A DNA stretch of 64,000 bases from Mesorhizobium sp. CA14 (GCF_020165195.1 NZ_JAIUHR010000001.1:372001-436000); one strand, 5' to 3'; positions 21,336 to 30,406 are shown, counted from the first letter of the stretch. Numbers and translations are program-made. The notes: generated from the letters alone by a model not told the origin.

Positions 21336-23060
21336 TCACTGATAGGAAACCAGCGTTGCACCATTTTCATGGCTGAAATCTGGCTTCACGCCAAGCATGG
21401 CGGCCGCGCGTCTGATGATGTTGCCGGCCATGACCCCCGCATTGTTGGCGGCAACGTCCGTCATACCGGGCTTTTCAGGATGCGGGGCGTCGGCGATCGT
21501 GAACACCAGATATTGCGGATCGTCCATCGGGAAGGCGGCGACGAAAGTGTTGAAATTCAAGTCCTTGGAGTAGCGGCCGTTGATGACTTTCTCGGCCGTT
21601 CCGGTCTTGCCGCCGACGCGGTAGCCAGGGACCCTGGCGTTTCTGGCCGAGCCTTTTTCGGCATTGAGCGTATAGAGATAGCGCATGCCTTCGACCGTCT
21701 TGTCGCTGACCACTTTCTTGGCTACCGCCATTGCATCCTGCTCGCCGCGCACCAGGAATGTCGGCTCGATCAGATAGCCCTGCATCAGGGCCGCGCAGCC
21801 GACGGCTGCCTGCAGCGGCGTCGTCGACACGCCATGGCCGAAGGCGATGGTGAACGAATTGACCTGTTTCCAGACCTTCGGTTCGGTCGGGCGCGCGACC
21901 TCAGGCAGTTCGGTCTGCATCCTGTCCAGAATGCCGAGGCGGTGCAGGAATTCGCGATGCCCCTCTATGCCGACCAGCTCGGCCTCCCTGGCCGACCCGA
22001 TGTTGGACGAATAGAGGAACACCTCCGGCAGCGACAGCACACGGTTCTTGCCATGGAAATCGTGGATGGCCTGATGGCCGACCCGGATCGGATGCGACGC
22101 GTCGAAGCGGCTGTTCATTGTCGCCTTGCCGGAATCGAGCGCCATGGCCGAGGTGAAGCTCTTGAAGGTCGATCCCATCTCGTAGAGACCCGCCGACATG
22201 CGGTTCAGCCGGTCCTTTTCCTGCGCATTATACGGATTGTTCGGATCGAAGTCCGGCACCGAGGCCATGGCCATCACTTCGCCCGTCTTGATGTTCAGCA
22301 CAACGGCGCCGGCGCCAATGGCGCGATAACGCTCCAGGCCGGCGGCGATCTCGTCGCGCACCACGTGCTGGACGCGCAGATCGATCGACAGCTTGACCGG
22401 CTTGAGATCCTTGGCCACGGCGAGCCCCGACGCCTGCAGGTCGCTCAGCCCCTGCTCGTCGATATACTTCTCCATGCCGGAGATGCCCTGGTTGTCGATA
22501 TTGGTGAGGCCGACGATGTAGGACGAGGTCTCGCCGCTCGGATAGAAGCGCCGCTTTTCGGTGCGGAAGCCGAGGCCGGGGACGCCCAGCGCCAGGATGT
22601 CGGCCTGCTGCTTCGGCGTCAGCTGGCGCTGCAGCCAGACGAAGCCGGCCCCGCTCTTGAGTTTGCGATAGGTCTGCTCGTAATCGATCTCGGGCAGCAC
22701 GGTCGACAATTTCTCGATCGCTTCGTCGGCGTCGACGATGCGGCGCGGCTCGGCAAACAGCGACGCCGTCTTGATGTCGGTCGCCAGCACCTCGCCGTTG
22801 CGATCGACGATATCCGGACGTGACGCCGTGACCCGGTTCTCCGGGCCGCCCGAAAGATCCGGGTTCTGCATGCCGAGATAGACGAGCCGGCCGGCAATGG
22901 TCGAATAGATGGTGAAGAACACCGCCATGGTCATGACGATGCGTGTCTTTGCCTTGCCGCCCGTCGCCTTGCGAGCGGCGTCGACAACGATCGAGCCGTC
23001 CTCAACCTGCTTCTTTCGGCGCTTCAGCAGGTCACCGATCCTTGGAAGCCTGCTGATCAT
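21336..23060 (-). CDS. ftsI: Septal transpeptidase FtsI (penicillin-binding protein 3)
   Basis: FtsI is the division-specific class B PBP that cross-links septal peptidoglycan with FtsW. An N-terminal cytoplasmic tail and one membrane segment (RIVMTMAVFFTIYSTIAGRLVYLG) precede the pedestal domain. The transpeptidase motifs are SxxK in GSTFKSFTSAM, SxN in YSSNIGSA and KTG in GGKTGTAEKV. It has 574 residues. The start overlaps the ftsL stop by 4 bp. Confidence 0.97.
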   Translation of the reverse strand: MISRLPRIGDLLKRRKKQVEDGSIVVDAARKATGGKAKTRIVMTMAVFFTIYSTIAGRLVYLGMQNPDLSGGPENRVTASRPDIVDRNGEVLATDIKTASLFAEPRRIVDADEAIEKLSTVLPEIDYEQTYRKLKSGAGFVWLQRQLTPKQQADILALGVPGLGFRTEKRRFYPSGETSSYIVGLTNIDNQGISGMEKYIDEQGLSDLQASGLAVAKDLKPVKLSIDLRVQHVVRDEIAAGLERYRAIGAGAVVLNIKTGEVMAMASVPDFDPNNPYNAQEKDRLNRMSAGLYEMGSTFKSFTSAMALDSGKATMNSRFDASHPIRVGHQAIHDFHGKNRVLSLPEVFLYSSNIGSAREAELVGIEGHREFLHRLGILDRMQTELPEVARPTEPKVWKQVNSFTIAFGHGVSTTPLQAAVGCAALMQGYLIEPTFLVRGEQDAMAVAKKVVSDKTVEGMRYLYTLNAEKGSARNARVPGYRVGGKTGTAEKVINGRYSKDLNFNTFVAAFPMDDPQYLVFTIADAPHPEKPGMTDVAANNAGVMAGNIIRRAAAMLGVKPDFSHENGATLVSYQ

Positions 23061-23452
23061 TGAACGGTGCTCCCGGTGACCACTGGATCCTTGCCGTCCG
23101 CAGGCTCTTTCCCCAAATTATCGGCCATGCCGCCAAGGCGCTGCGAGGAGAGGTCCTCGATGGTCAAGGGTTTCACGGGAATGTCGTCGAGGCTGCCGAT
23201 CTGGTGCGCGTTGACCGGTTCCAGTCCGAGTTGGCTCTTATAGACATCGGCAAGCTTCTGCAGCCGCGACGGCTGCGTGAGCAGGCTCCAGTCCGCCTTG
23301 AGGAGGTCGATCGTTTCTTCCTCGTAGTGGATCTGCGCCTGGATCTTCTGCACCGCCGCCAGTTGCTCTTCGGCTTCCCGCTTCGTCTTGTAGGTCAGGG
23401 CCGCGGCCGAGACCATGACGGCGATCAGGACTATGTCGCTGGTACGAAACAC
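23057..23452 (-). CDS. ftsL: Cell division protein FtsL
   Basis: FtsL is a small bitopic divisome protein. One membrane helix (DIVLIAVMVSAAALTY) is followed by a coiled-coil segment (KREAEEQLAAVQKIQAQIHYEEETIDLLKADWSLL is the region; heptads are visible) and then a periplasmic tail. I start at a GTG (23452, VFRTSDIVL, 131 residues) because a GGAGAGG ribosome site lies about 8 nt upstream. The upstream ATG at 23518 falls inside rsmH and would add a low-complexity leader. Position between rsmH and ftsI supports the assignment of this poorly conserved family. Confidence 0.85.
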   Translation of the reverse strand: MFRTSDIVLIAVMVSAAALTYKTKREAEEQLAAVQKIQAQIHYEEETIDLLKADWSLLTQPSRLQKLADVYKSQLGLEPVNAHQIGSLDDIPVKPLTIEDLSSQRLGGMADNLGKEPADGKDPVVTGSTVQ

Positions 23453-23456
23453 GTGC

Positions 23457-24473
23457 TCACCTCTCCCCCGGCCGTTCGACGGCGGGAAGCTTTGGAAGGC
23501 CGAAAATCGAAAAATCACCGGCGCGCGCCGGGGCGTCTGTGCGGATCGCTGCGCGCAGTCTGGCCGAACGCGCGCGCGGATTGGTGTCCAGCTCGGCCTC
23601 TCCCGGCGTCACGCCGCCGCCGGCCTTGCGAAAGGTCGCAGCGCGCGCCGGCGCATCGGGCATATGCCGAGAGCCGCCGCCGGCTTCGGAACGGTCGGCG
23701 ATGAAGCGTTTGACGATGCGGTCTTCCAGGGAATGGAACGTCACCACGGCAAGCCGTCCGCCAGGTTTCAGCACACGCTCGGCGGCCAGCAGCGCCCTTG
23801 CGAGCTCGCCAAGCTCGTCATTAACGAAGATGCGCAGCGCCTGGAAGACGCGCGTGGCCGGATGAATCTTGTCCTTCGGCCCCCGTCCGATATGCGTTTG
23901 GATGGCGTCGGCGAGATCGAGCGTGCGCTCGAAAGGCTTCTTCTCGCGCCGGCTCTCGATCATGCGCGCGATGCGGCCGGCATGACGTTCCTCGCCGAGA
24001 AAACCGAAGATGCGGGCAAGGTCGCCGGCCTTGAAAGTGTTGACGACGTCGGCGGCGGAGAGACCCGCCTGCGCCATGCGCATGTCGAGCGGCCCGTCGG
24101 CCCGAAACGAAAAGCCGCGCTCGGCCTGGTCGAGCTGCATGGACGAGACGCCGATATCGAGCACAACGCCATCGGCGCTTTCGACATGCTCGTCCAGCGT
24201 CGAGAACGGCGCCTGGACCAGCCTCAGCCGGCCGCCGGCCCGCTCTTCGAGCGCCCTGCCCGCCGCGATCGCGTCCGGGTCGCGGTCGATGGCGACGACC
24301 GAAGCGCCGCGCTCGAGGATGGCGCTGGTGTAGCCGCCGGCGCCGAATGTCCCATCGACAATCGTCTCGCCGGCCTTGGGCGCGAGCGCGTCGAGCACCT
24401 CGGCAAGGAGGACCGGAATGTGACGGGCCAGTCCGCCAACGGCGTGAGGGTCATCGCCGTGGCCAGCCATCAT
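23457..24473 (-). CDS. rsmH: 16S rRNA (cytosine1402-N4)-methyltransferase RsmH
   Basis: RsmH (MraW) methylates N4 of C1402 in 16S rRNA. The protein starts [20 protein letters not shown] with the family [10 protein letters not shown] motif. The SAM-binding motif is [15 protein letters not shown], and [26 protein letters not shown] and [15 protein letters not shown] are conserved. The ATG at 24473 overlaps the mraZ stop as ATGA and gives 338 residues. The frame stays open far upstream through mraZ, but only this start fits the family. Confidence 0.96.
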   Translation of the reverse strand: MMAGHGDDPHAVGGLARHIPVLLAEVLDALAPKAGETIVDGTFGAGGYTSAILERGASVVAIDRDPDAIAAGRALEERAGGRLRLVQAPFSTLDEHVESADGVVLDIGVSSMQLDQAERGFSFRADGPLDMRMAQAGLSAADVVNTFKAGDLARIFGFLGEERHAGRIARMIESRREKKPFERTLDLADAIQTHIGRGPKDKIHPATRVFQALRIFVNDELGELARALLAAERVLKPGGRLAVVTFHSLEDRIVKRFIADRSEAGGGSRHMPDAPARAATFRKAGGGVTPGEAELDTNPRARSARLRAAIRTDAPARAGDFSIFGLPKLPAVERPGER

Positions 24474-24928
24474 TCCGATCGCTCCCCGGGCTTCGTCCCC
24501 TGCCGAAGCTGCAAAAGCCTGGCCCGCGCCTGCGCCCCATAGGCGGCAAGCCGTCCCGGCTCCCATACTTGAAAGAAATTGCCGCGACCGACAAAGGCCA
24601 CCTCGTTCGAGATGCCCGTATGCTCGCGGATGAAATCGGTCATGGTGATGCGGCCGTCCTGGTCGAGCTTCAGAAATGTCCCGTCTCCATGGCAGAAGAA
24701 CGACATGTCGTCCGCCGTCTGCAGGAACGGATCTTCCAGCGCGATCCGCTGCTCGTAGCGGTCGAGCAGGTCGAGGCCGCCCACATCCATGGCCGGCAGG
24801 TCCAGGCAGCGCAGCGCGTAGAGTTCCGCATAGCCGCGTTTCTGCACCACGGCGCGGAAATGCGCCGGAACGGACACCCGCCCTTTCGCATCGATCCTGC
24901 TCACCGTATTTGACAGAAAACGGTCCAA
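24470..24928 (-). CDS. mraZ: Transcriptional regulator MraZ
   Basis: MraZ is the DNA-binding regulator heading dcw clusters and usually represses its own promoter. Two AbrB-like swapped-hairpin domains are visible: [18 protein letters not shown] near the N-terminus and [20 protein letters not shown] in the second half. It has 152 residues with a normal start, [13 protein letters not shown]. The next gene, rsmH, overlaps by 4 bp. The repeat boxes at 25105-25138 are likely its binding sites. Confidence 0.96.
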   Translation of the reverse strand: MDRFLSNTVSRIDAKGRVSVPAHFRAVVQKRGYAELYALRCLDLPAMDVGGLDLLDRYEQRIALEDPFLQTADDMSFFCHGDGTFLKLDQDGRITMTDFIREHTGISNEVAFVGRGNFFQVWEPGRLAAYGAQARARLLQLRQGTKPGERSE

Positions 24929-25319
24929 TAAACGCTACAGCCGCTGTTGTTGCCGCTGCACCCCTCATGTTGTTCTCCGCGCCCTCGCCGCGTTCGCGGT
25001 AAATGGCTTCATTCACCGAGGCAAAAACCGGCAAACGCACAGCCGCCGCGGCTGCCCGAATGGCGTACGCTTCACCCTGACGCGGAACGAAAGCTTGATT
25101 TAAATGGGATATCATGGGGCACTATGGGCGTCAACGGGAACAGGCATCACAACATGCACGCCACAACCAGAAAGCGCAGGCTGAAGGCATGTCTCGTCTT
25201 TATCGTCTATTAAGCCTAACGAAGCGTTTAGATCCCTCTGGCCCAAAAAGACGCAGCTTGCTGCGCACAGCCCGCGCGCATAGCGTCGGTGGAAGTTTTC
25301 TGCCCGAAGGATCGAGCCG
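24929..25319. other. Divergent intergenic region upstream of mraZ
   Basis: This 391-bp region separates mraZ (minus) from the PLP enzyme gene (plus). It holds the mraZ promoter with MraZ-type boxes at 25105-25138, implying a 5-prime leader of about 170 nt. It also holds a small hairpin, CGCAG-CTTG-CTGCG, at 25252-25265. Short open frames here show no codon bias or ribosome site worth reporting. Confidence 0.5.
25105..25138 (-). promoter_or_regulatory. mraZ promoter overlapped by four MraZ-type boxes
   Basis: On the plus strand TGGG occurs at 25105, 25115 and 25125 and CGGG at 25135, an exact 10-bp period. E. coli MraZ binds TGGGN repeats separated by 5 nt, the same geometry. On the minus strand TTGACG (25129-25134) and TATCCC (25106-25111) are 17 bp apart and form a sigma70-like promoter for mraZ. 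Bound MraZ would cover it, consistent with autorepression. Confidence 0.7.
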
Positions 25320-26435
25320 ATGTCCGACACTGCGAAGTCACGCGCCGCGACACTTGCCCATCTGCGCAGCGCCGGTTTCGCCAAGGGCGATCCCATTCCC
25401 TTGCCGCTGACCATGGCCTCGATTTTCCACGCGCCTGGCGACGCAACGGGCTTCGATCAATATGGCCGCTTCAGCAATCCGACCTGGCATGCCGTCGAGC
25501 ATGCGCTCGGCCATCTGGAAGACGCGCAATGCGTTATTTTTCCGTCGGGAATGGCCGCGATTTCCGCGGTTTTTTTCGCGCTCGTCAAATCGGGCGACCG
25601 CATCCTCTTGCCGTCGGACGGCTATCACACGACGCGGGCCTTGGCTGAGCGTTTCCTGAAACCGCTCGGCGTCGCCTATGACGTGCGGCCGACGGCAAGC
25701 ATGCTGGACGGCGGTTTCGCCGGTTACCGGGCGGTTTTCGTCGAAAGCCCGTCCAACCCGCGGCTGGACATCTGCGACATCACCGCCGCCGCCAAGGCCG
25801 TCCATGCGCAAGGCGGAATCCTGATCGTCGACAACACGACGATGACGCCCTTCGGCCAGCGTCCGCTCGATCTCGGCGCCGACATCGTGGTCTCGGCCGA
25901 CACCAAGGCCATCAACGGCCATTCCGACGTTCTCTTCGGCCATGTCGCCAGCCGCGATCCCGACATTGTCGCCAGGGTGAAGGATTGGCGCGAGACGGCC
26001 GGCGGCATCCCCGGACCGTTCGAGGCATGGCTGGTGCATCGCGGCCTCGAAACGTTGGAAGTGCGCTTCGATCGCATGTGCTCGTCGGCCGAAACCATCG
26101 CGCGGCGGCTGAAAGACCACCTCGCCGTCAGCGGCCTGCGCTTTCCCGGGCTCGAGGGCGATCCTTCGCACAATCTGGCGCGTGCCCAGATGGAGCGCTT
26201 CGGCTTCCTGATTTCCTTCGAGCTCGCTTCCGAAGAACAGGCCGAGGCGTTCATCGACGGTTGCGCGCTGATTGAATCGGCAACCTCCTTCGGCGGCGTG
26301 CACACATCGGCCGAGCGGCGCTCGAAACGCGGCGACGCCGTGCCGCCGGGCTTCGTTCGCCTCGCGATCGGTTGCGAACCTGTCGAGGAACTTTGGCAGG
26401 CAATCGAGGCGTCGTTGGACAAGCTCGACGCCTAG
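25320..26435 (+). CDS. PLP-dependent Cys/Met metabolism enzyme (cystathionine lyase-like)
   Basis: This is a fold type I PLP enzyme of the trans-sulfuration family, 371 residues. The family phosphate-binding segment FPSGMAAISAVFFALVKSGD and the PLP lysine region VSADTKAINGHSDVLFGHV are present, with K in the TKAINGHSD motif, as are VESPSNPRLDICDI and VDNTTMTPFGQRPL. Whether it acts as cystathionine beta-lyase, gamma-lyase or gamma-synthase cannot be told from the sequence. It runs divergently from mraZ and appears monocistronic. Confidence 0.88.
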   Translation: MSDTAKSRAATLAHLRSAGFAKGDPIPLPLTMASIFHAPGDATGFDQYGRFSNPTWHAVEHALGHLEDAQCVIFPSGMAAISAVFFALVKSGDRILLPSDGYHTTRALAERFLKPLGVAYDVRPTASMLDGGFAGYRAVFVESPSNPRLDICDITAAAKAVHAQGGILIVDNTTMTPFGQRPLDLGADIVVSADTKAINGHSDVLFGHVASRDPDIVARVKDWRETAGGIPGPFEAWLVHRGLETLEVRFDRMCSSAETIARRLKDHLAVSGLRFPGLEGDPSHNLARAQMERFGFLISFELASEEQAEAFIDGCALIESATSFGGVHTSAERRSKRGDAVPPGFVRLAIGCEPVEELWQAIEASLDKLDA

Positions 26436-26440
26436 TCCCG

Positions 26441-26734
26441 CTATATCAGATCGTCAGCCTCGATTTTGCGCCGGCCATGCAGGACGCGAAGGATTTCGAT
26501 CGCGTCGTTGCCGACGCGGTAAAAGGTTAGATATTCGCCAACGATGAGATGGCGAATGCCGGAAGCAATATCCTCGCGTAAGGGACCAGATGACGGGTAG
26601 ATGGCGAGTTGCTGCCAACGGTTTTCGATGCGATCGAGCAACCGGTCCGCCGCGGCTTCACTATCACGCGCAACGTACTGCCAGATAGCGATCAAATCCT
26701 CTTCGGCGTGCGAGGTTCGAATGATACGCAGCAA
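26441..26734 (-). CDS. ParE/RelE-family toxin
   Basis: This 97-residue protein has the RelE/ParE toxin pattern: TSHAEEDLIAIWQYVARDSE, a basic middle, then LIVGEYLTFYRVGNDAIEILRVLHGRRKI. Related ParE proteins poison DNA gyrase, but the target here is unknown. The start codon appears to be TTG, 3 bp after the antitoxin stop. An ATG overlapping that stop is in another frame. A weak start would keep toxin output below antitoxin output. It ends 5 bp from the convergent PLP gene. Confidence 0.85.
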   Translation of the reverse strand: MLRIIRTSHAEEDLIAIWQYVARDSEAAADRLLDRIENRWQQLAIYPSSGPLREDIASGIRHLIVGEYLTFYRVGNDAIEILRVLHGRRKIEADDLI

Positions 26735-26737
26735 GTG

Positions 26738-27013
26738 TCATACCGCTCCGCCAGACCGATATCGCCGGCGCGCCTCAGCTTTGATCTCCTCCATGGACAC
26801 GAACTGGCCGGGTCCGCTATCGATCCCCTGCTGCACCAATTCCCGCAATTCCTCGACGGTATAGCCGAGCAGGTCGCGCCGCTCCTTCCATTGCCTGAGC
26901 GCATCGCGGATGACTTCACTGGCCGAGGCGTATTCGCCAGCGGCGACGACATCGTCGACCGCGGCTGCCAGTTCCGGCGAAAGCGTGATGCTGCGTTTAT
27001 CGACCTGGCCCAT
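26738..27013 (-). CDS. ParD-like type II antitoxin
   Basis: This 91-residue partner of the downstream toxin has a ribbon-helix-helix N-terminus (MGQVDKRSITLSPELAAAVDD, then AGEYASASEVIRDALRQWKE) typical of ParD/CopG antitoxins. A variable C-terminal tail would neutralise the toxin. I start at the ATG 27013, which has an AGGAG site 7 nt upstream. The frame extends 17 codons further without support. The antitoxin-first order is standard. Confidence 0.87.
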   Translation of the reverse strand: MGQVDKRSITLSPELAAAVDDVVAAGEYASASEVIRDALRQWKERRDLLGYTVEELRELVQQGIDSGPGQFVSMEEIKAEARRRYRSGGAV

Positions 27014-27041
27014 GATGCACTCCTGCTCTTCCCCAAAAGTA

Positions 27042-27052
27042 CGATTTAATCG
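27042..27052. promoter_or_regulatory. Palindrome upstream of the antitoxin gene
   Basis: CGATTTAATCG is a perfect 11-bp dyad 29 bp before the antitoxin start. ParD-type antitoxins usually bind such dyads to autoregulate the pair, so it is a candidate operator. Confidence 0.4.
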
Positions 27053-27172
27053 CACCAGCTTCAAGGATTAGGTTTGACCACGCCGCCGAGGCTGTCTTGC
27101 GGAATGCCTGAATCAGAAGACTCGCCCGTCAGCCTAACCTCCTGATCCCATTCAGCTATCGCTGCGAAAAAT

Positions 27173-27567
27173 GCCAGCTGGCCTGTAAGCCGGGTTCTGT
27201 ATGGCCCTCGCCTTGCGGCGAGAACGTGGCGGCCATTCATCTTGGGCGCATGTTGCCATGCGCCTCACGCAACCTACCCGGACGGTGGGCCGGAAACAGC
27301 CCTCGAAGGTTTCCCCCTCGTACCGCCCCTATTCGGTTTTGCTCCCGGTGGGGTTTGCCCTGCCGCTCCTGTTGCCAGTCGCGCGGTGGGCTCTTACCCC
27401 ACCCTTTCACCCTTGCCGTGGCAATGCCGCGGCGGTTTGCTTTCTGTGGCACTTTCCCTGGGGTCGCCCCCGCCGGCCATTAGCCGGCACCGTGTCTCCA
27501 TGGAGCCCGGACTTTCCTCACCCGCAACCTTTCGGTTCTCGCGGGCGCGGCCGCCCGGCCAGCTGGC
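27173..27567 (-). ncRNA. rnpB: RNase P RNA (bacterial type A)
   Basis: This is the catalytic RNA of RNase P, which matures tRNA 5-prime ends. Read on the minus strand, it carries the near-universal GAGGAAAGTCCGGGCTCCAT block close to the 5-prime end and closes with ACAGAACCCGGCTTACAGGCC. The outermost helix is formed by GGCCAGCTGGC-type sequence at both ends (27557-27567 and 27173-27183), giving about 395 nt. A run of five T follows the final stem and could end transcription. A possible promoter (TTGCGT, 17 bp, TTTATA) lies just upstream. Exact ends are approximate. Confidence 0.95.
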
Positions 27568-27690
27568 AAGCGCGTATAAAGGGATTCCCGCTTGAAAACG
27601 CAAACGAAAAAGCTGAGGGAGGCGCCCAACGCGGTGAATCCGGGGCAACGACATGTCTGGACGACACGCGTTGCCCAAATCCACTTCGGC

Positions 27691-28398
27691 TTAAGCCGGC
27701 GAGCCCAAGGCCGCCATCTGCACCTTGACCTTGCTGCAATAGGCGGCCGAAACCGGATTCATCCGCGTCGCGCCATGGCCGGCATTGTATTTGAGGATCG
27801 TGCCGCAGGTGGTGCCGCCGCCGAGACCTTGCGCCATGGCAAGATATTTCATGCCGTATTTGATGTTGGTGTCGGGATCGAACAGCCCTTTGGCCGAACC
27901 GGTGTAACCCATCATGCGCGCCGTGGCCGGCTTGATCTGCATCAGGCCGATCTCGCCGGCGCTGCCGACCATGTTCGGCCTGTAGTTGCTTTCGATCTTG
28001 ATGACAGCCGTCGCCAACGAGACCGGCACGCCGTAGCTCGCGGCATAGCGGGCAATGATCGCCGAATACTGGCCGCCGCCGGCTGCAACGGGAGCCGCCA
28101 GGGCGATCTTGCCGGACCGGATCGAGGCCGTCTTGGTAAGATCGATGGCCTTTCTGCCGCGCTTGGCGCGTTTGGCTGTCGATTTCGTCACCCTGGTTGC
28201 GGCGGCCATCTGCATCTTGGCCGGAGCAGCCTTCGCGGTTCTGGATGTTTTGACGCTCACGGCGCCCTTGGGCGTCGCAGGAGCGGCTGTGAAGCCATTG
28301 TCTGCCCTGGGGCTCAGCGGGGAACTGTTGGCCTGGTTGAACGCAAAGCTTATCACTCCGGCAGCAACAGCTGCCGCTACGACGGTCAATTTTTGCAT
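27691..28398 (-). CDS. Lytic transglycosylase (SLT domain)
   Basis: This periplasmic muramidase-like enzyme cleaves peptidoglycan to 1,6-anhydro products. The start at 28398 gives 235 residues beginning MQKLTVVAAAVAAGVISFAF, a signal peptide or anchor. A basic Ala/Lys-rich linker follows, then the SLT catalytic domain: VIKIESNYRPNMVGSAGEIG supplies the catalytic Glu, then LMQIKPATARMMGYTG, then the AGHGATRMNP region. The frame is open 17 codons upstream without a better start. No partner gene is obvious. Confidence 0.9.
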   Translation of the reverse strand: MQKLTVVAAAVAAGVISFAFNQANSSPLSPRADNGFTAAPATPKGAVSVKTSRTAKAAPAKMQMAAATRVTKSTAKRAKRGRKAIDLTKTASIRSGKIALAAPVAAGGGQYSAIIARYAASYGVPVSLATAVIKIESNYRPNMVGSAGEIGLMQIKPATARMMGYTGSAKGLFDPDTNIKYGMKYLAMAQGLGGGTTCGTILKYNAGHGATRMNPVSAAYCSKVKVQMAALGSPA

Positions 28399-28584
28399 GT
28401 AGTCCTGTTCTGTTAGAACCGCGCGAAGAACTTCACGCAGCTGTGCCAATTCAACATCGGATCATCCGGGGAGGATAGACGGCCGATGACTTGCGGGAGA
28501 GGCATTTGGAGGCGGAATTGGCGGCAATAAAGGCGGCGCAATTCACTTTAAGTGACAGGTTGTAATTTAAGCAACTTGTCGTTG

Positions 28585-29352
28585 CTATTCGAGCGGGGCT
28601 GCCTTTACGGAACCCAGGAGTCTTTCCAGCGTGCGGATCGTCGATTTATCCGCCACGCCATCCACCAGCCGCCGCCGGAAATGTCGCTGAAACGCCGCCA
28701 CCACGATTTCCGTCTGCCGGTCGTAGACACAAGATATCTCGACGCCATAGCCATAGAGCGCCAGCATCGACTGCAACGCCTCGACATCGGCGCCGGTGTC
28801 GCCGGCCTTCAGTGCGGCGCCGGGCTCTATCGCCGCCGCGGGCACCAGATGGCCGACACCGGCCGCGAACAGCGCCTTCCAGGGAAATTTCTCGCCAGGA
28901 TCGATCTTGCGACCCGGAGCCACGTCCGAATGCGCGAGCACCCTTGCCGCGGGGATCGAATAACGGCCCACAATACCCGTGCACAACTCGATCACGGCGC
29001 CGACCTGCTGCCTCGGGAAAGCCTTGTAGCCCAGCGAATGCCCGGGATTGACGATCTCGATGCCAATCGAGCAGGAGTTGATGTCAGTACATCCAAGCCA
29101 GGAACTCTTGCCGGCATGCCAGGCGCGGTCGCTCTCGCGCACCATCTGGACGACGCGGCCATCTTCATGAACAAGATAATGCGAGGAGACTTCGCTCGCC
29201 GGATCGCACAGCCATGCCTCGGCGCCGGGGCCGCTTGCCATGCCGGTATAATGCAGCACGATCATGTCGGGCCGGAGCGTCTCGCGGCGCGGACCGAAAT
29301 TCGGCGACACCCGGACCTCGGCACCTGGCTGGTCGGGCAGGAAACCGCTCAT
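28585..29352 (-). CDS. N-acetylmuramoyl-L-alanine amidase with peptidoglycan-binding domain
   Basis: This is an amidase_2 (AmiD-like) zinc enzyme, 255 residues. Likely zinc ligands are in IVLHYTGM near residue 34 and in LAHSDVAPGRKIDPG, and SSHYLVHEDGRVVQMV and GIEIVNPGH are typical of the fold. The last 70 residues (ALKAGDTGADVEALQSMLALYG) form a PG_binding_1 domain. No signal peptide is visible, so it may act on recycled fragments in the cytoplasm or use another export route. Its start overlaps the TerB-DnaJ gene stop by 4 bp. Confidence 0.92.
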   Translation of the reverse strand: MSGFLPDQPGAEVRVSPNFGPRRETLRPDMIVLHYTGMASGPGAEAWLCDPASEVSSHYLVHEDGRVVQMVRESDRAWHAGKSSWLGCTDINSCSIGIEIVNPGHSLGYKAFPRQQVGAVIELCTGIVGRYSIPAARVLAHSDVAPGRKIDPGEKFPWKALFAAGVGHLVPAAAIEPGAALKAGDTGADVEALQSMLALYGYGVEISCVYDRQTEIVVAAFQRHFRRRLVDGVADKSTIRTLERLLGSVKAAPLE

Positions 29353-30068
29353 ACGTGCCTGAGGCCCCGCTCGATCATCTCATAGGCGGCATTGATCGCC
29401 GCAACCCTGGTCGTGGCGATCTTGATGAATTCCTGCGGCAGGCCGCGCGCGATCAATCTGTCCGGGTGATTGTCGGAGATCAGCTTGCGATAGCGTTTCC
29501 TGACCTCCTCGAACGGCTTGCCTCGCTCGATGCCCAGGACGACGTAAGGATCGGCGGCGCCGAGATTGACGTGCCTGGACAGGATCGCCTCGTAATGCAT
29601 CTCATCGATCCGAAAGATCTCGGCGATCCGGTGCAGGAACTGTCCTTCCCGCTCATGAATGAGCCCATCCGCTTTGGCGATGTGGAACAGGCCGTCGAGT
29701 ATGTCTTCCAGCATCATGCAGTTGGCATGGCCTGAACCGCAGAGCTGCGCCATGCGCTGGGCATAGGTTTCGAAGCCGGCGACGTCCTGCTTGGCGATAT
29801 CGTAAAGCCGCGCCACGTTGCGTGTCTCGCTCGGCGGCACTTCGAAGATTTCCTGGAAGGCGCGCACCTCGTCCTGCGTGACGATGCCGTCGGCCTTGGC
29901 CATCTTGGCCGAAAGCGCGATCATCGCCACCGAGAAGGCAACGCGCCGGCGCAGATCCGGATCGCCGGAAAACACGGTGCGCACGGCTTCCACGACATCC
30001 GCGACGCCCGAGGACGCCGACGACGAAACACGAGCGATGAAGTCGCCAAGGCGGTCCCAAATCGACAT
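29349..30068 (-). CDS. TerB-like/J-domain protein (DjlA-like)
   Basis: An N-terminal TerB-type helical domain ([20 protein letters not shown], then [15 protein letters not shown]) is followed by a C-terminal J domain ([20 protein letters not shown]) with the intact HPD in [12 protein letters not shown], so it should stimulate DnaK. I start at ATG 30068 ([15 protein letters not shown], 239 residues); the frame extends upstream with no family similarity. DjlA proteins usually have an N-terminal membrane helix, which is absent here. The 4-bp overlap with the amidase gene hints at a shared envelope role. Confidence 0.88.
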   Translation of the reverse strand: MSIWDRLGDFIARVSSSASSGVADVVEAVRTVFSGDPDLRRRVAFSVAMIALSAKMAKADGIVTQDEVRAFQEIFEVPPSETRNVARLYDIAKQDVAGFETYAQRMAQLCGSGHANCMMLEDILDGLFHIAKADGLIHEREGQFLHRIAEIFRIDEMHYEAILSRHVNLGAADPYVVLGIERGKPFEEVRKRYRKLISDNHPDRLIARGLPQEFIKIATTRVAAINAAYEMIERGLRHV

Positions 30069-30199
30069 GCCGGCTTCATAGTGCGAACCGGGCGGTTCTA
30101 TCAAGCCGGGACGATGCCGCAGGTGACTGGCGATGTGCCGCCGACGGCGCAAAAAGAAGACCGGCATTGCCGGCCTCCCTCGAGATTGTGGATCGGCCC

Positions 30200-30406
30200 T
30201 TACTGCGCAGGCGCGGCAGGAGCCGGCTTTGTTGCCGGAGCCGGTTCGGCAGGCTTCGAAGCGTCGGGCGAAGCTGGCTTCATGGGCTGCTCGTTGGCCG
30301 GCGGATTGGTGCTCTGGGTGGTGGTCTTGTCGGTACCATTGTCGCTGCAAGCCGCGACCCCCAGCAGGGCGAGCGCCGAGACCGACGCCAGAATGAGCTT
30401 CTTCAT
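30200..30406 (-). CDS. Small Pro/Ala-rich lipoprotein
   Basis: This 68-residue protein has a signal peptide, [20 protein letters not shown], whose end forms a lipobox. A Thr/Asn stretch and a tail of Pro-Ala-Lys repeats ([17 protein letters not shown]) follow. AAGGAGAG lies 7 nt before the ATG. It probably sits in the envelope with an extended tail. A 7-bp hairpin (CGCTCAC/GTGAGCG, 30427-30446) lies just before the gene. I do not recognise a function. Confidence 0.8.
   Translation of the reverse strand: MKKLILASVSALALLGVAACSDNGTDKTTTQSTNPPANEQPMKPASPDASKPAEPAPATKPAPAAPAQ

Noticed and set aside
25126..25213. Short frame (about 29 codons) near the mraZ promoter with a basic, partly hydrophobic product
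   Set aside because: No ribosome site, and the frame overlaps the MraZ boxes. I saw no evidence of translation.
25245..25265. Minus-strand hairpin CGCAG-CAAG-CTGCG followed by TCTTTTT
   Set aside because: It looks like a terminator, but no minus-strand gene lies upstream of it. It might stop antisense transcription from the PLP gene, but this cannot be supported.
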